Source: Amycolatopsis coloradensis (GTDB taxonomy: Bacteria; Actinomycetota; Actinomycetes; Mycobacteriales; Pseudonocardiaceae). Taken from it: 64,000 nucleotides of DNA. Below are positions 49,907 through 58,488 of this stretch, in pieces. The notes below the pieces were generated by a model. That model saw nothing but the letters and a program-made list of their open reading frames with translations, searched no databases and was not told where the DNA came from. Made by a program: the position numbers and the translations under genes. The stretch lies in assembly GCF_001953865.1 (NCBI RefSeq), contig NZ_MQUQ01000012.1, forward strand, positions 434,001-498,000, written 5' to 3'. Every line of letters begins with the position of its first letter. The stretch's first letter is position 1.

Positions 49907-52864
49907 TTGTTCGGTCGCGGCGGAAGCCGAGGAAAACGTGATCGTGACCTGCAGCAAGGGGCCTGGAGCCAGCCCCAGCAGGTCCGCTCCGCGCAGCCCA
50001 AGAAGGCCGGCAAGGGAAGGCGGCTGCCCGGTGAGGCGGCGATACCTGCCTATACCCCGTCCATCGCGGCGCGAAGCATCGACGGGCACCTGTTACGTAC
50101 CGGTTATGAGGTCTACGCCTGGTACCGGCTCGCGCCGCAGCGCTGGTCGTTCCGGTCGGACTCGCAGCGCCGCGACCTGATCGCGGCCATCGCGGGCCAG
50201 TACGCGGAATTCCAGGGCCGCTGGCTGCACCTGCGCGTGACCAACCGGCCGTACCCGATCCGCATGTGGGCCGAGGCCCACGTGCACAACGCCGTCGGCC
50301 GTCCCCAGGACGTCCGAGGGGCGCTCTCCTTCGACGACTATCTCATCGGTGAGCAACAGCAGCTCATGGGCCGCTCGATGGCCGAGAAAGAGGTCTATCT
50401 CGGCATCCAGGTGCAGACCCGGCGGATGATCGACCGCGCGGTCGAGAGCGCCGCGCCGGTGCTGCGCAAGATCCTGCCGGAGGCCGTCGACGCCGAACTG
50501 GCCGCGCTCGACTCCGAGGTCGAGCACCTCGACCAGGTGATCGGCTCGGCCGGGCTCGAGGGCCGCCCGGTGCACGCCGAAGAGATGTCCTGGCTGATGC
50601 ACCGCTCGTGCTCGCTGGGCCTGCCCGCGCCACGCAACATGCCCGCGGTGCCCGGCGCCGCCTGGGAGCCCGAAGACCTCGCCAGTTTCACCGACGCGGC
50701 GGACTTCCACGCCGAGCCGTACGCGCCGACGGTCACCGTGCGCGGCCGCACCGGGTCGAACGCCGGGGTCTCGCGGCATCTCGCCGTCCTCACCGTCGGC
50801 CAGATGCACGGTCTTCAGATCCCCGAGGTCGACGACCCGTGGATCCAGCACGCGGACCGGCTGCCCGCCGCGGTCGAGGTGTCCGCGCGGATCTACGTCC
50901 GGCGACCGGAAGAGGTCGCCGGTGAGCTGCAGCGCCAGATGAACAAGGTGCGTTCGCAGGTCAAGCACTACACCGACGAGCACGAACTGGAGCCGCCGCA
51001 GTCGCTGGCGCGCCAGGCGGGCCGGGTGCTGGAGATCGACGACGAGATGACGTCGGGCTTCACCGCGCTGGCCACCCGTGTGCGCTCCTGGTGGCGCCTG
51101 GCGGTCTCCGGGCCGACAGAGCGTGACGCGCTGCGCCTCGCTCAGCAGCTTCTCGACCTCTACAAGCCGAAGATCGCCGTCGAGCACCCTGAGGCTCAGT
51201 ACGCGCTGGCCCGGGAGTTCATCCCCGGCGAGCCGCTGGCCTCGGCGGCGTACATGCGCCGCGGTTCGGTCGTGTGGGCGTCCTCGTCGGTGCCGACGGC
51301 GACGGCCGAGGTGGGCGACCGCCGCGGCATCCTGCTCGGCGAGACGGTGACCGCGACCCGGCGCCCGGTGGCGTGGGATCCGTGGATGGCGCAGGAGATC
51401 CGCGACGGTTCGGGCCTGACCGCGATGGTCGCCGGTCTCGGTGGCGGCAAGTCGTTCCTCGGTGGCGGCATCGTCTACAAGACGCTCCGCGCGGGCGCGC
51501 ACTGGACGATCCTCGACCCGTCGGGACCGCTGTCGCGCCTGTGCGACCTGCCCGAACTGCGGCCGTACGCGCGGAACATCAACCTGCTCAACGCGCAGCC
51601 CGGCATCCTCAACCCGTACCGGGTGGTCGCCGAGCCGCAGATCGAGCATTTCATGGACGAGGACGACCCCGAGCGCTCCTGGCGGCGGGAGAAGGCCCTC
51701 GCGGGCGCGACCCGGCGACGGCTCGTACTCGACGTCCTCACCGGTGTCCTGCCGTACGAGGTCTCGCGGATGGCGCAGACCCGGATCGTGCTGCTGCGCG
51801 CCGTCCGCGCGGTCGGCGGCCGGTTCGAAGCCGACCCCGGCCAGGTCATCGACGCGCTGCGCCGCGACTCCAGCGAGCACCACGAGCACGCCGTCGTCGT
51901 CGCGGACTTCCTCGACGAGATGCGCGAGCGGATGGCGCTGCTCATCCCGGAGACCGACGCGGACCCGTACGCCGAGACCCGCGACGACCGGATGACCGTG
52001 CTGACCATGGCGGGGCTGACCCTGCCCAAGGACGGCGTCCCGCGCGAGTACTGGACGGACGCGGAATCCCTCGGCGTCGAGATGCTGAACCTCGCCGCGT
52101 GGCTGACGCAGCGGTCGGTGTACGAGAAGCCGAAGGAACTGCGCAAGGGCGTCTGGATCGACGAGGCGTTCTTCCTCTCCGAGGTCCCGACCGGTCGCGT
52201 GCTGATGAACCGTTTCGCACGTGACTCGCGTAAGTGGAACGTCCGGGTGCTGCTGTCCTCGCAGATCCCCGCGGACTTCCTGAAGATCCAGGGTTTCGTG
52301 GCGCTGCTGGACTCGGTGTTCGTCGGCCGCCTCGACGACGACGACGCCCAGGCCGACGCGCTGCGCCTGCTCAAGGTCCCGGTCGGCGTCGGCTACGAAC
52401 AGGTCGTCGCGGCGCTGGGCCGCCGTCCCGGCTCGTCACGCGATCTCCAGCGGGACGTCGAGCCGCGCCAGTTCATCTTCGGTGACGGTGCCGGTGGCGT
52501 GGAGCGGATCCGCGTCGACTTCTCCGGACCGCACCTGGAACACCTGCGCCGGGTCATGGACACCACGCCGGGTTCGCCCGACGCCAAGCCTTCCCGGCGG
52601 GGCAACGAACTCGCGGTCCCGGCGGAGAAGCAGTTCGTGGCGTCGCCGCCGGAGGAAGACGACTTCGAACTCGAGGAAGACCTCGAACTCGCGGCCGAAC
52701 TCGAAGTCGGCCTCACCGACGAGCAGATGCTCGGCGCGCCCGACCCGCTGGCCGCCGAGACGGGCGAAGTGCACGGCGCTGTCCAAAATGGACACATCAC
52801 GAACGGGGAAAAGGGCGAGCACGCGCGCGCCGGCAAGGGTGGCACCGGCAGGGATGCCGCATGA
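49907..52864 (+). CDS. VirB4/TraC-like type IV secretion ATPase
   Basis: The 985-residue protein has an N-terminal half typical of VirB4-like proteins (YAWYRLAPQRWSFRSDSQRR, the YLGIQVQ region and LQIPEVDDP). A RecA-type motor domain begins near residue 500. Walker A reads AGLGGGKS (lysine near 515), lacking the first glycine of the usual loop. Walker B is KGVWIDEAFF near residue 750, and a later motif is VLLSSQIPADFLKIQG. The last 100 residues are acidic. VirB4 ATPases energise assembly and substrate transfer at the inner membrane. The TTG start has GGGAGG 6 bases upstream. It overlaps the next gene by ATGA. Confidence 0.8.
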   Translation: MFGRGGSRGKRDRDLQQGAWSQPQQVRSAQPKKAGKGRRLPGEAAIPAYTPSIAARSIDGHLLRTGYEVYAWYRLAPQRWSFRSDSQRRDLIAAIAGQYAEFQGRWLHLRVTNRPYPIRMWAEAHVHNAVGRPQDVRGALSFDDYLIGEQQQLMGRSMAEKEVYLGIQVQTRRMIDRAVESAAPVLRKILPEAVDAELAALDSEVEHLDQVIGSAGLEGRPVHAEEMSWLMHRSCSLGLPAPRNMPAVPGAAWEPEDLASFTDAADFHAEPYAPTVTVRGRTGSNAGVSRHLAVLTVGQMHGLQIPEVDDPWIQHADRLPAAVEVSARIYVRRPEEVAGELQRQMNKVRSQVKHYTDEHELEPPQSLARQAGRVLEIDDEMTSGFTALATRVRSWWRLAVSGPTERDALRLAQQLLDLYKPKIAVEHPEAQYALAREFIPGEPLASAAYMRRGSVVWASSSVPTATAEVGDRRGILLGETVTATRRPVAWDPWMAQEIRDGSGLTAMVAGLGGGKSFLGGGIVYKTLRAGAHWTILDPSGPLSRLCDLPELRPYARNINLLNAQPGILNPYRVVAEPQIEHFMDEDDPERSWRREKALAGATRRRLVLDVLTGVLPYEVSRMAQTRIVLLRAVRAVGGRFEADPGQVIDALRRDSSEHHEHAVVVADFLDEMRERMALLIPETDADPYAETRDDRMTVLTMAGLTLPKDGVPREYWTDAESLGVEMLNLAAWLTQRSVYEKPKELRKGVWIDEAFFLSEVPTGRVLMNRFARDSRKWNVRVLLSSQIPADFLKIQGFVALLDSVFVGRLDDDDAQADALRLLKVPVGVGYEQVVAALGRRPGSSRDLQRDVEPRQFIFGDGAGGVERIRVDFSGPHLEHLRRVMDTTPGSPDAKPSRRGNELAVPAEKQFVASPPEEDDFELEEDLELAAELEVGLTDEQMLGAPDPLAAETGEVHGAVQNGHITNGEKGEHARAGKGGTGRDAA

Positions 52865-55029
52865 ACACGGTGATCACGCTGGCGTGCGTGCTCGCGTTCG
52901 CCGCCGGCTGGCACGCGCTGCGCCGCCGTCTCAAAGAGGGGCCGCGACCGGGTAAAACCATGCCCAGCCGCCGCGCGACCATGTTCGTCGTCATGCTGAT
53001 CCTCGGCTTGCAGGCGGTGGCGACCGCTCCGGCGGCGTCGGCCGCGGCCTGTGGCGAAGCGCCGAACCCGGAACGGCCCGGCGCGGGCATGGTCGGCGCC
53101 CTCGACCCGCCCGCGACCGCTCGCGGTGAAGGCGGCAGCCCGTACAACGTCTACGGGTACGCGGGCCACGTCTGGGACACGTTCGAAACCGACTGCGGCC
53201 CGCTGGCCGGGATCACCTCGCCCAACTCCACGATCGACACCTGGGCTGGCAACCAGCTCTTCAACATCGGCAAGAACCTCGTCGGCGCCACGAACTCGCT
53301 GCACTACACCGTGTTGCAGGGCAGCCTGCTCAGCCCGCTGTACAACGCCGTCAAGGCCGGGGCCGAGAAGGTCTACAACAACATCTACGCCCAGTTGTTC
53401 GGCCTGGCCGCGCTGATCATGTCGATCATGCTGTTCCGCAACATCTGGCGGGGCGACCTCGCGGCGGTCAGCAAACGGGCGCTGTACGGGCTGGCCGCGG
53501 TCTGGCTGGCGGCGTCTTCGTTGGCACTGCTGCGTTTCCTCGATCCGATCGACAACGCGATCGTGCAGACCACGACCAACATCCAGGCAGGCTTCATCGA
53601 CGAGCCCAAGACGCCGCCGCCGTCCCAGCCGCCGCCGCCCTCGGCGCAACCGTGCCAGGCGACGCCGGAGGCCGTGGCCGCCCGCCAGCCATGGGACCGC
53701 GTCCCGACCGAACTGCATTGCCGGGTCGTCTACGACAACTGGCTCCGTGGGGAGTTCGGCAGTCCGGACTCGCCGCAGGCACTGCAATACGGTCCGCCGC
53801 TGCTGGACGCCCGCGCCTTCACCTGGGGCCAGATCCAGCAGGGCGGCGACGCCGACACCGCGCTGGTGGATTCCAAGAAGGCCGCGTTCAAGGACATCTC
53901 GACCAAACTCGGTCCGGCGACCGGGTACTTCACCGGTGAGGACGGCAGCCGCGTCGGCGCCGGTTTCCTTTCCCTCGGCCAGGGAATCTTCTACTCGCTG
54001 TTCCAGTTGCTGGCCAAGGCCACGGTGCTGCTCGCGCAGGTGCTGATCAGGATCTTCGTCCTGACGGCTCCGCTGATCGGCCTGATCGCGCTACTCCAGC
54101 CGCAGATCATGCAGCGCATTCTCAAGGTCGTCGGCGCGGTCGCCTTCAACCTCATGGTGCTTTCCGTGCTGGCCGGCGTGCACACGCTCTTGCTCGAGGC
54201 GATCTTCACCGCCGGGAACTCGCTCTCCCTGCTGACGAAGATGGCGCTGGCGGCAATCATCACCGTGTTGCTGTTCATGATCGGCCGCCCCGTGCGGCGG
54301 CTGTGGCAGATGGTGGAGATGTCCGTCGGCATGGTCGGCGGCGCGGTGCCCTCGCCCCGCGGCGGGCTCTTCTCCCGCTTCCGCAAGAAGAACAACGAGC
54401 AGACCCCGCAGGACGCGTTCTGGCAGAACGTCCGCGACACCGACGACGTCGTCGACGGCGACCTCCGTGGTCCCGTCGGCGCGACCGTCGGCGGCGGGCG
54501 ATTCCGGCCGGAGGCGACGATCTTCGCCAGTTCCCAGCGGCTCGACAACGGTTCCGGCGCGATCCGGCCCGCCGCGGCCTGGTCCGGAGCGCCCTGGCCG
54601 GGCGCGGTCGGCAGTGGTGGTGGCGGCATGCCCGCGCTGCCCGCCGGTGGTGGCGGAGGCGTTCCGGTGTTCGGCCAGTACAACCCGTCCGCGGGCATCC
54701 CCGGCGACTCGATGTTCACCTCGGGTGGGCGGAGCCCTGTCCAGATACCGAGCCGCCGCGTCGACACGTCGCCGGTCGCCGACCGGCGCTGGAGCGACGA
54801 ACCGGAGCCGGTCGTGGTGCCGTCGCGGATGAACTCCGCCGGTGGCGGCTACGCCACTCCCGACCATTCGGGCGTCGTACCGGTGCAAGCAGGCCCGTCC
54901 ACACCTCGTCCCCGCCGCGTCGATCCCGAAGTCGTCGCGGGCAAGCAGGTCTTCGTGGTGTACCGGCCTTCGCGCGGGCTCGAGGTCCGAGAGGACTTCC
55001 GGGACACCGACCACGCAGTGGGCCGGTGA
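52861..55029 (+). CDS. Polytopic membrane protein, VirB6/TrbL-like
   Basis: The 722-residue protein has one N-terminal helix and a second at about 40-60 (FVVMLILGLQAVATAP). A periplasmic-type segment with cysteines follows, then several helices between residues 180 and 480 (LFGLAALIMSIMLF, LYGLAAVWLAASSLALL, VLIRIFVLTAPLIGLIALL, LAAIITVLLFMIG). The long Gly/Pro/Arg-rich C-terminal tail (about 500-722) is predicted cytoplasmic. The helix arrangement and the place after VirB4 match VirB6/TrbL channel components. Family assignment is by architecture, without a diagnostic motif. Confidence 0.68.
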   Translation: MNTVITLACVLAFAAGWHALRRRLKEGPRPGKTMPSRRATMFVVMLILGLQAVATAPAASAAACGEAPNPERPGAGMVGALDPPATARGEGGSPYNVYGYAGHVWDTFETDCGPLAGITSPNSTIDTWAGNQLFNIGKNLVGATNSLHYTVLQGSLLSPLYNAVKAGAEKVYNNIYAQLFGLAALIMSIMLFRNIWRGDLAAVSKRALYGLAAVWLAASSLALLRFLDPIDNAIVQTTTNIQAGFIDEPKTPPPSQPPPPSAQPCQATPEAVAARQPWDRVPTELHCRVVYDNWLRGEFGSPDSPQALQYGPPLLDARAFTWGQIQQGGDADTALVDSKKAAFKDISTKLGPATGYFTGEDGSRVGAGFLSLGQGIFYSLFQLLAKATVLLAQVLIRIFVLTAPLIGLIALLQPQIMQRILKVVGAVAFNLMVLSVLAGVHTLLLEAIFTAGNSLSLLTKMALAAIITVLLFMIGRPVRRLWQMVEMSVGMVGGAVPSPRGGLFSRFRKKNNEQTPQDAFWQNVRDTDDVVDGDLRGPVGATVGGGRFRPEATIFASSQRLDNGSGAIRPAAAWSGAPWPGAVGSGGGGMPALPAGGGGGVPVFGQYNPSAGIPGDSMFTSGGRSPVQIPSRRVDTSPVADRRWSDEPEPVVVPSRMNSAGGGYATPDHSGVVPVQAGPSTPRPRRVDPEVVAGKQVFVVYRPSRGLEVREDFRDTDHAVGR

Positions 55030-55032
55030 CCC

Positions 55033-55629
55033 ATGCCGATCCGGACGAATCGCGGGCGTACCGCGGTCTATCGCAGGCTGTGGGGGTGGCCGCTGCGCTC
55101 ACCCCGCCACCTCATCGGCACGCTGGTGATCCTCGCGGTGGCGCTCACCGCGGTGGGCATCCTGCTGCCCAAGGCCATCGGAAAACCGGGGCAGACGGCC
55201 GCCGGGCCGGGTTCTTCGGCGACCAGCACCTCACGGCCGGGCGTCGCGGCGCCGGTGACCGTGACGTCGACGCTGCCGCCGAGGCTGACCACCCAGCCGC
55301 CGCCGTCGTCCGCACCACCTGACCAGAGCGGTGTCCGGGTCGCCAAGGAGTGGGTGACGGCATGGGCGAACCATCCCGACGGTACGACGACCGAGCAGTG
55401 GCTGAACGGCTTACGGCCGTACACCACCGAGGAATACCTGGCCGGGGAAATGACGACGGTGGATCCCGCGAACATCACCGCCACGAAGGTGACCGGGGAG
55501 CCGCAGGTCGTGTCGTCCCTCACCGGATCGATGGAGGTGGATGTCCCGACGGACGGGCCCAGGGTCCGGGTCACCGTCGCCAAGCTGAACTTCGGGTGGC
55601 GGGTCACCAAGTTCACGCAAGCGGGCTGA
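55033..55629 (+). CDS. Single-pass protein with NTF2-like domain, VirB8/TcpC-like position
   Basis: The 198-residue protein has a basic cytoplasmic start, one helix (about 29-46, LIGTLVILAVALTAVGIL) and a Ser/Thr/Pro linker. The C-terminal domain of about 95 residues (VRVAKEWVTAWANHPDGTTT ... RVRVTVAKLNFGWRVTKF) is consistent with the NTF2-like fold of VirB8 and TcpC. It is only 3 bases from the VirB6-like gene and 4 bases from the wall hydrolase. The role as periplasmic scaffold is inferred. Confidence 0.62.
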   Translation: MPIRTNRGRTAVYRRLWGWPLRSPRHLIGTLVILAVALTAVGILLPKAIGKPGQTAAGPGSSATSTSRPGVAAPVTVTSTLPPRLTTQPPPSSAPPDQSGVRVAKEWVTAWANHPDGTTTEQWLNGLRPYTTEEYLAGEMTTVDPANITATKVTGEPQVVSSLTGSMEVDVPTDGPRVRVTVAKLNFGWRVTKFTQAG

Positions 55630-55633
55630 TCCG

Positions 55634-56632
55634 ATGAAGATCGGGATCATCGTCGGCGTGCTGATAGCCGCGGTCTTCGCCGCGGTGGTCACCACGAACA
55701 CGGTCACCGAGGTGGTGACCGAGCATATGGAGGCGCAGGCGGGCGGCGTCGTCAAGACCTCCTGTGACGCGTCGATCGGGCCGACCCTGCCCGGGCAGGC
55801 CGATCACGGTTCTTCGGACATCGACAAACTCGACGAGGAACAGCGGGGGATCGTCGCGCTGATCATCTCGATCGGCAAGCAGCGGACCCTGTCGCCGCGC
55901 GCGTGGCAGGTGGCGATCCAGGCCGGGATGACCGAGTCCAAGCTGCGGAACCTGACCTACGGCGATCGCGACTCGCTCGGCATCTTCCAGATGCGGCCCT
56001 CGATGGGCTGGGGCACCGTCGCGCAGGTCACCGACCCGCCGTATCAGGTCAACAAGTTCTTCGACGTGCTGCTCGCGGTGCCGGACTGGGAGAACATGCG
56101 TCCCGGTGACGCGGCCCAGCGGGTGGAACGGTCCGGTTTCCCCGACCGCTACCACAACTGGGAGCCGATGGCGGCGCTCCTCGTGCAGAACGAGGGCCAG
56201 ATCGTCGACGTCGTCGGCTGTGGGACGAGCGTGGGCAGCGTGGTGCCGCCGAGCCAGGCCGCGGCACAGGCCATCAAGTTCGCCCTCGGCGAGCAGGGCA
56301 AGCCGTACATCTGGGGCGCCACCGGGCCGAATTCCTACGACTGCTCCGGGCTGATGCTGCGGGCATACGAGTCGGCCGGGATCATCATCCCGCGGGTTTC
56401 GCGGGACCAGTACAAGGGCGGCGCGATGCTGCCGGTCCGCCAGGCGCAGCCGGGTGACCTGCTGTTCCTCGCCACCGTCCCGTCGAACCCGGCGACCATC
56501 CACCACGTGATGATGTACCTGGGTGACGGCAAGATCGTCGAGGCGCAGCAGACCGGGGTCCCGGTGCACATCCGCGACTTCTCCTTCGACGAGGCCGAAG
56601 TGGTCGCGCAGGCGGTCCGTCCTGGCGTTTAG
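55634..56632 (+). CDS. Bifunctional wall hydrolase: lytic transglycosylase-like plus NlpC/P60
   Basis: The 332-residue protein has an N-terminal signal or anchor helix (MKIGIIVGVLIAAVFAAVVT). A lysozyme-like domain (AIQAGMTESKLRNLTYGDRD then SLGIFQMRPSMGWG; catalytic E near 101) is followed by a C40 peptidase domain with DCSGLMLRAYESAG (C near 236) and HHVMMYLGDGKIVEA (H near 290). Conjugation systems of Gram-positive bacteria use exactly this kind of two-domain VirB1-like enzyme to open peptidoglycan. Its presence strongly supports an envelope-spanning machine. Confidence 0.87.
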   Translation: MKIGIIVGVLIAAVFAAVVTTNTVTEVVTEHMEAQAGGVVKTSCDASIGPTLPGQADHGSSDIDKLDEEQRGIVALIISIGKQRTLSPRAWQVAIQAGMTESKLRNLTYGDRDSLGIFQMRPSMGWGTVAQVTDPPYQVNKFFDVLLAVPDWENMRPGDAAQRVERSGFPDRYHNWEPMAALLVQNEGQIVDVVGCGTSVGSVVPPSQAAAQAIKFALGEQGKPYIWGATGPNSYDCSGLMLRAYESAGIIIPRVSRDQYKGGAMLPVRQAQPGDLLFLATVPSNPATIHHVMMYLGDGKIVEAQQTGVPVHIRDFSFDEAEVVAQAVRPGV

Positions 56633-56734
56633 CATGGTGAAAGCGTGGTTTCGCGACCGCGGGACCATCGGATTCACCCGAAGTGGCGGCCTGTCCACCG
56701 GCAAGCGGCCGCACACTGGCAGAGGATGAAGCAC

Positions 56735-57916
56735 GTGGCACGGAAATTCGGAAGGCGAGGCAAGCCCGCGGCGGCGCACGGCCCGGAGGTCGATCCCCGC
56801 GATCTTTTCGGTACTCCGCAGCCCGCGCGGCAGGCCGCGAGGCCGGCGTCGAGCACGCCGCTGGCCGACCAGCTGAACCAGGGCTGGCCGGGCGTCGACC
56901 CCGGTTACGTGGTGTTGCCGCGTTCGCTGGCCGAAGGGATGTCGCTGCCCTGGCAGCAGCAGATGGCCGCCCTGCTGGCCCAGTTCCACCACGAGAACGC
57001 CCATCTGGCCTGGCCGATCTACCGCGTCGTCCCTTCGCGGTACGAAAAGCTCGTTGATCTTGACGAGGAGCAGCTGGCGGAGGCAGGCTACCTGGTCGAG
57101 ATGGACACCGAAGGCGAGATGATCTACCGCGAGCGCAGCGGCCGGAAGATCGATGACCCGGCGAACACCACGGTGCTCGTGTCCTGCCTCGACCCGATCC
57201 CGAAGCCAGTGCAGCGTCAAGCGCCTCCGCCGCCTTCGCAGGCCGCGCCGCCCGTGACCGGGCAGCCGCCGCGAGCCCCGGCGCCGATGAACATCGGACC
57301 GGCCCCGGTGTGGCGCACGGTCACCCCGCCCGCCGGTCCGCCCGCGTCGCCGGTGCCGGGTGGGACCTCGCCACCTGCCCCTCCTCAGGCAGGCCCGCCC
57401 GCCGCTGCCCCGGTCGCGCCTCCGCCGGTGCGGCCTCAGCCGGTTCAAGCTCCTCCCGCGCAGGCTCCGGCCGCGCAGACTCCGACCGCGCAGACGCCGC
57501 CTCCGGCGCAGGCTCCGGCGGCGCAGGCTCCGGCGCAGACGCCGCCTCCGGCGGTCAGCGCGCCTCCGGCCACGCCGGAAACGCAGTCCGCCGTGCCGTC
57601 CCAGGCCGAACCGCAGCCCCAGGCCGAACCGCAGCCGGATCCGCCGCAGGCCGCGAGCCCGCCGATGCCGGTCACCCCACCGGCGACCCCGCCGCCAGGA
57701 CCCTTGCCGCAGCCGGTGTCACCCGGTTCACCACCGCAGGGCATCCCCGTCACGCCGGAGCTTGCCACCCCGCCGCGCGGCATCCCGGTGCACCGCGGGT
57801 GGTTCGACGAAATGGGCGAAAACGTGCCCGAAAGCTCAAAACTGGATCCGCCCGAGAACGCCGAGTTCGGCCCGACCGGCGATCCCACGGAGATCCCCTA
57901 TCGCTACCGCAAGTGA
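56735..57916 (+). CDS. Proline-rich protein of the type IV-like operon
   Basis: This 393-residue protein has no assignable domain. A basic N-terminus (VARKFGRRGK) leads to a folded-looking segment of about 120 residues (YVVLPRSLAEGMSLPWQQQM then AALLAQFHHENAHLAWPIYR, RYEKLVDLDEEQLAEAGYLV). About 200 residues of Pro/Ala/Gln repeats follow, then a short conserved-looking end (IPVHRGWFDEMGENVPESS). The GTG at 56735 has AGAGGA 8 bases upstream; an ATG at 56726 is the alternative. It may be a cytoplasmic adaptor of the export machine; that is only a guess from position. Confidence 0.6.
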   Translation: MARKFGRRGKPAAAHGPEVDPRDLFGTPQPARQAARPASSTPLADQLNQGWPGVDPGYVVLPRSLAEGMSLPWQQQMAALLAQFHHENAHLAWPIYRVVPSRYEKLVDLDEEQLAEAGYLVEMDTEGEMIYRERSGRKIDDPANTTVLVSCLDPIPKPVQRQAPPPPSQAAPPVTGQPPRAPAPMNIGPAPVWRTVTPPAGPPASPVPGGTSPPAPPQAGPPAAAPVAPPPVRPQPVQAPPAQAPAAQTPTAQTPPPAQAPAAQAPAQTPPPAVSAPPATPETQSAVPSQAEPQPQAEPQPDPPQAASPPMPVTPPATPPPGPLPQPVSPGSPPQGIPVTPELATPPRGIPVHRGWFDEMGENVPESSKLDPPENAEFGPTGDPTEIPYRYRK

Positions 57917-57950
57917 TGACAGGACGTCCGGGTGATGTCACGCTAGACCT

Positions 57951-58148
57951 ATGTCGAGCGACCCGAACCCGGATCAGGGCTGGTACTTCAACACCAAGAC
58001 GAATCAGGTCGAGCACCTGGAACGCGGCCGGAGCGTCGACCTCCTCGGCCCGTACCCGGACGAGGCGACGGCCCGGCGCGCACTGGACATCGCCAAGGAA
58101 CGCACCCGTCAGGCCGACGCCGAGGACGCCAAGTGGAACGGTGACTGA
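57951..58148 (+). CDS. Small SPOR-like conserved protein
   Basis: The 65-residue protein GWYFNTKTNQVEHLERGRSV followed by DLLGPYPDEATARRALDIAK resembles a short SPOR-type fold (the GPYPDEATARRAL helix is typical). It is widespread as a single small gene in actinobacteria. It has an acidic C-terminus and no signal peptide. It is 34 bases after the proline-rich gene on the same strand. Function unknown. Confidence 0.65.
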   Translation: MSSDPNPDQGWYFNTKTNQVEHLERGRSVDLLGPYPDEATARRALDIAKERTRQADAEDAKWNGD

Positions 58149-58198
58149 GGCCCGCCACCCCACTGACCCTCCCGGCACCGGCGCCCTTGTCGTCTGAA

Positions 58199-58253
58199 GT
58201 ACATGAAGGCCCCCTTCCTTGCGCCTAGGTACATGAAGGGGTCCTTTATGTAC
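58199..58253. repeat. Degenerate PAL-2 element, copy 4
   Basis: The left arm (58199-58225) is identical to copy 3. The right side instead restarts as GTACATGAAGGGGTCCTTTA and TGTAC, itself a near palindrome. It looks like two partial elements joined by a deletion or recombination event. Confidence 0.7.
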
Positions 58254-58397
58254 TGGGGAAGGGGTCCGTGAGGGATCCAGGACATCGGCAGTCTTCTCGC
58301 GTGGGTCCGTACACGCGCTTCGCATGCTCGGCCTTCGCGGAGCGTCCGCCTACGCCCTGCGCTCTACCCCTATACCTCGCTGACCTGCGGAAAGGAA

Positions 58398-58460
58398 GCA
58401 AGGGACCTTTGCTATCGCTTACGTAGGCATGCTAAGCAAGCGATAGCAAAGGTCCCTTGC
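58398..58460. repeat. PAL-3 elements as an inverted pair
   Basis: Perfect 23-base arms (58398-58420 and 58438-58460), GCAAGGGACCTTTGCTATCG plus CTT, flank a 17-base centre. The left copy is preceded by TGACCTGCGG as in other PAL-3 units. The gap 58149-58488 (about 340 bases) holds only these repeats and no gene. Confidence 0.85.
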
Positions 58461-58488
58461 TGCTGTTCACTTCACCCAACGCAGAAAC

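Noticed and set aside
49147-57916. Integrative conjugative element
   Set aside because: No integrase, relaxase, replication gene, tRNA attachment site or base-composition shift is visible at either side within this window.
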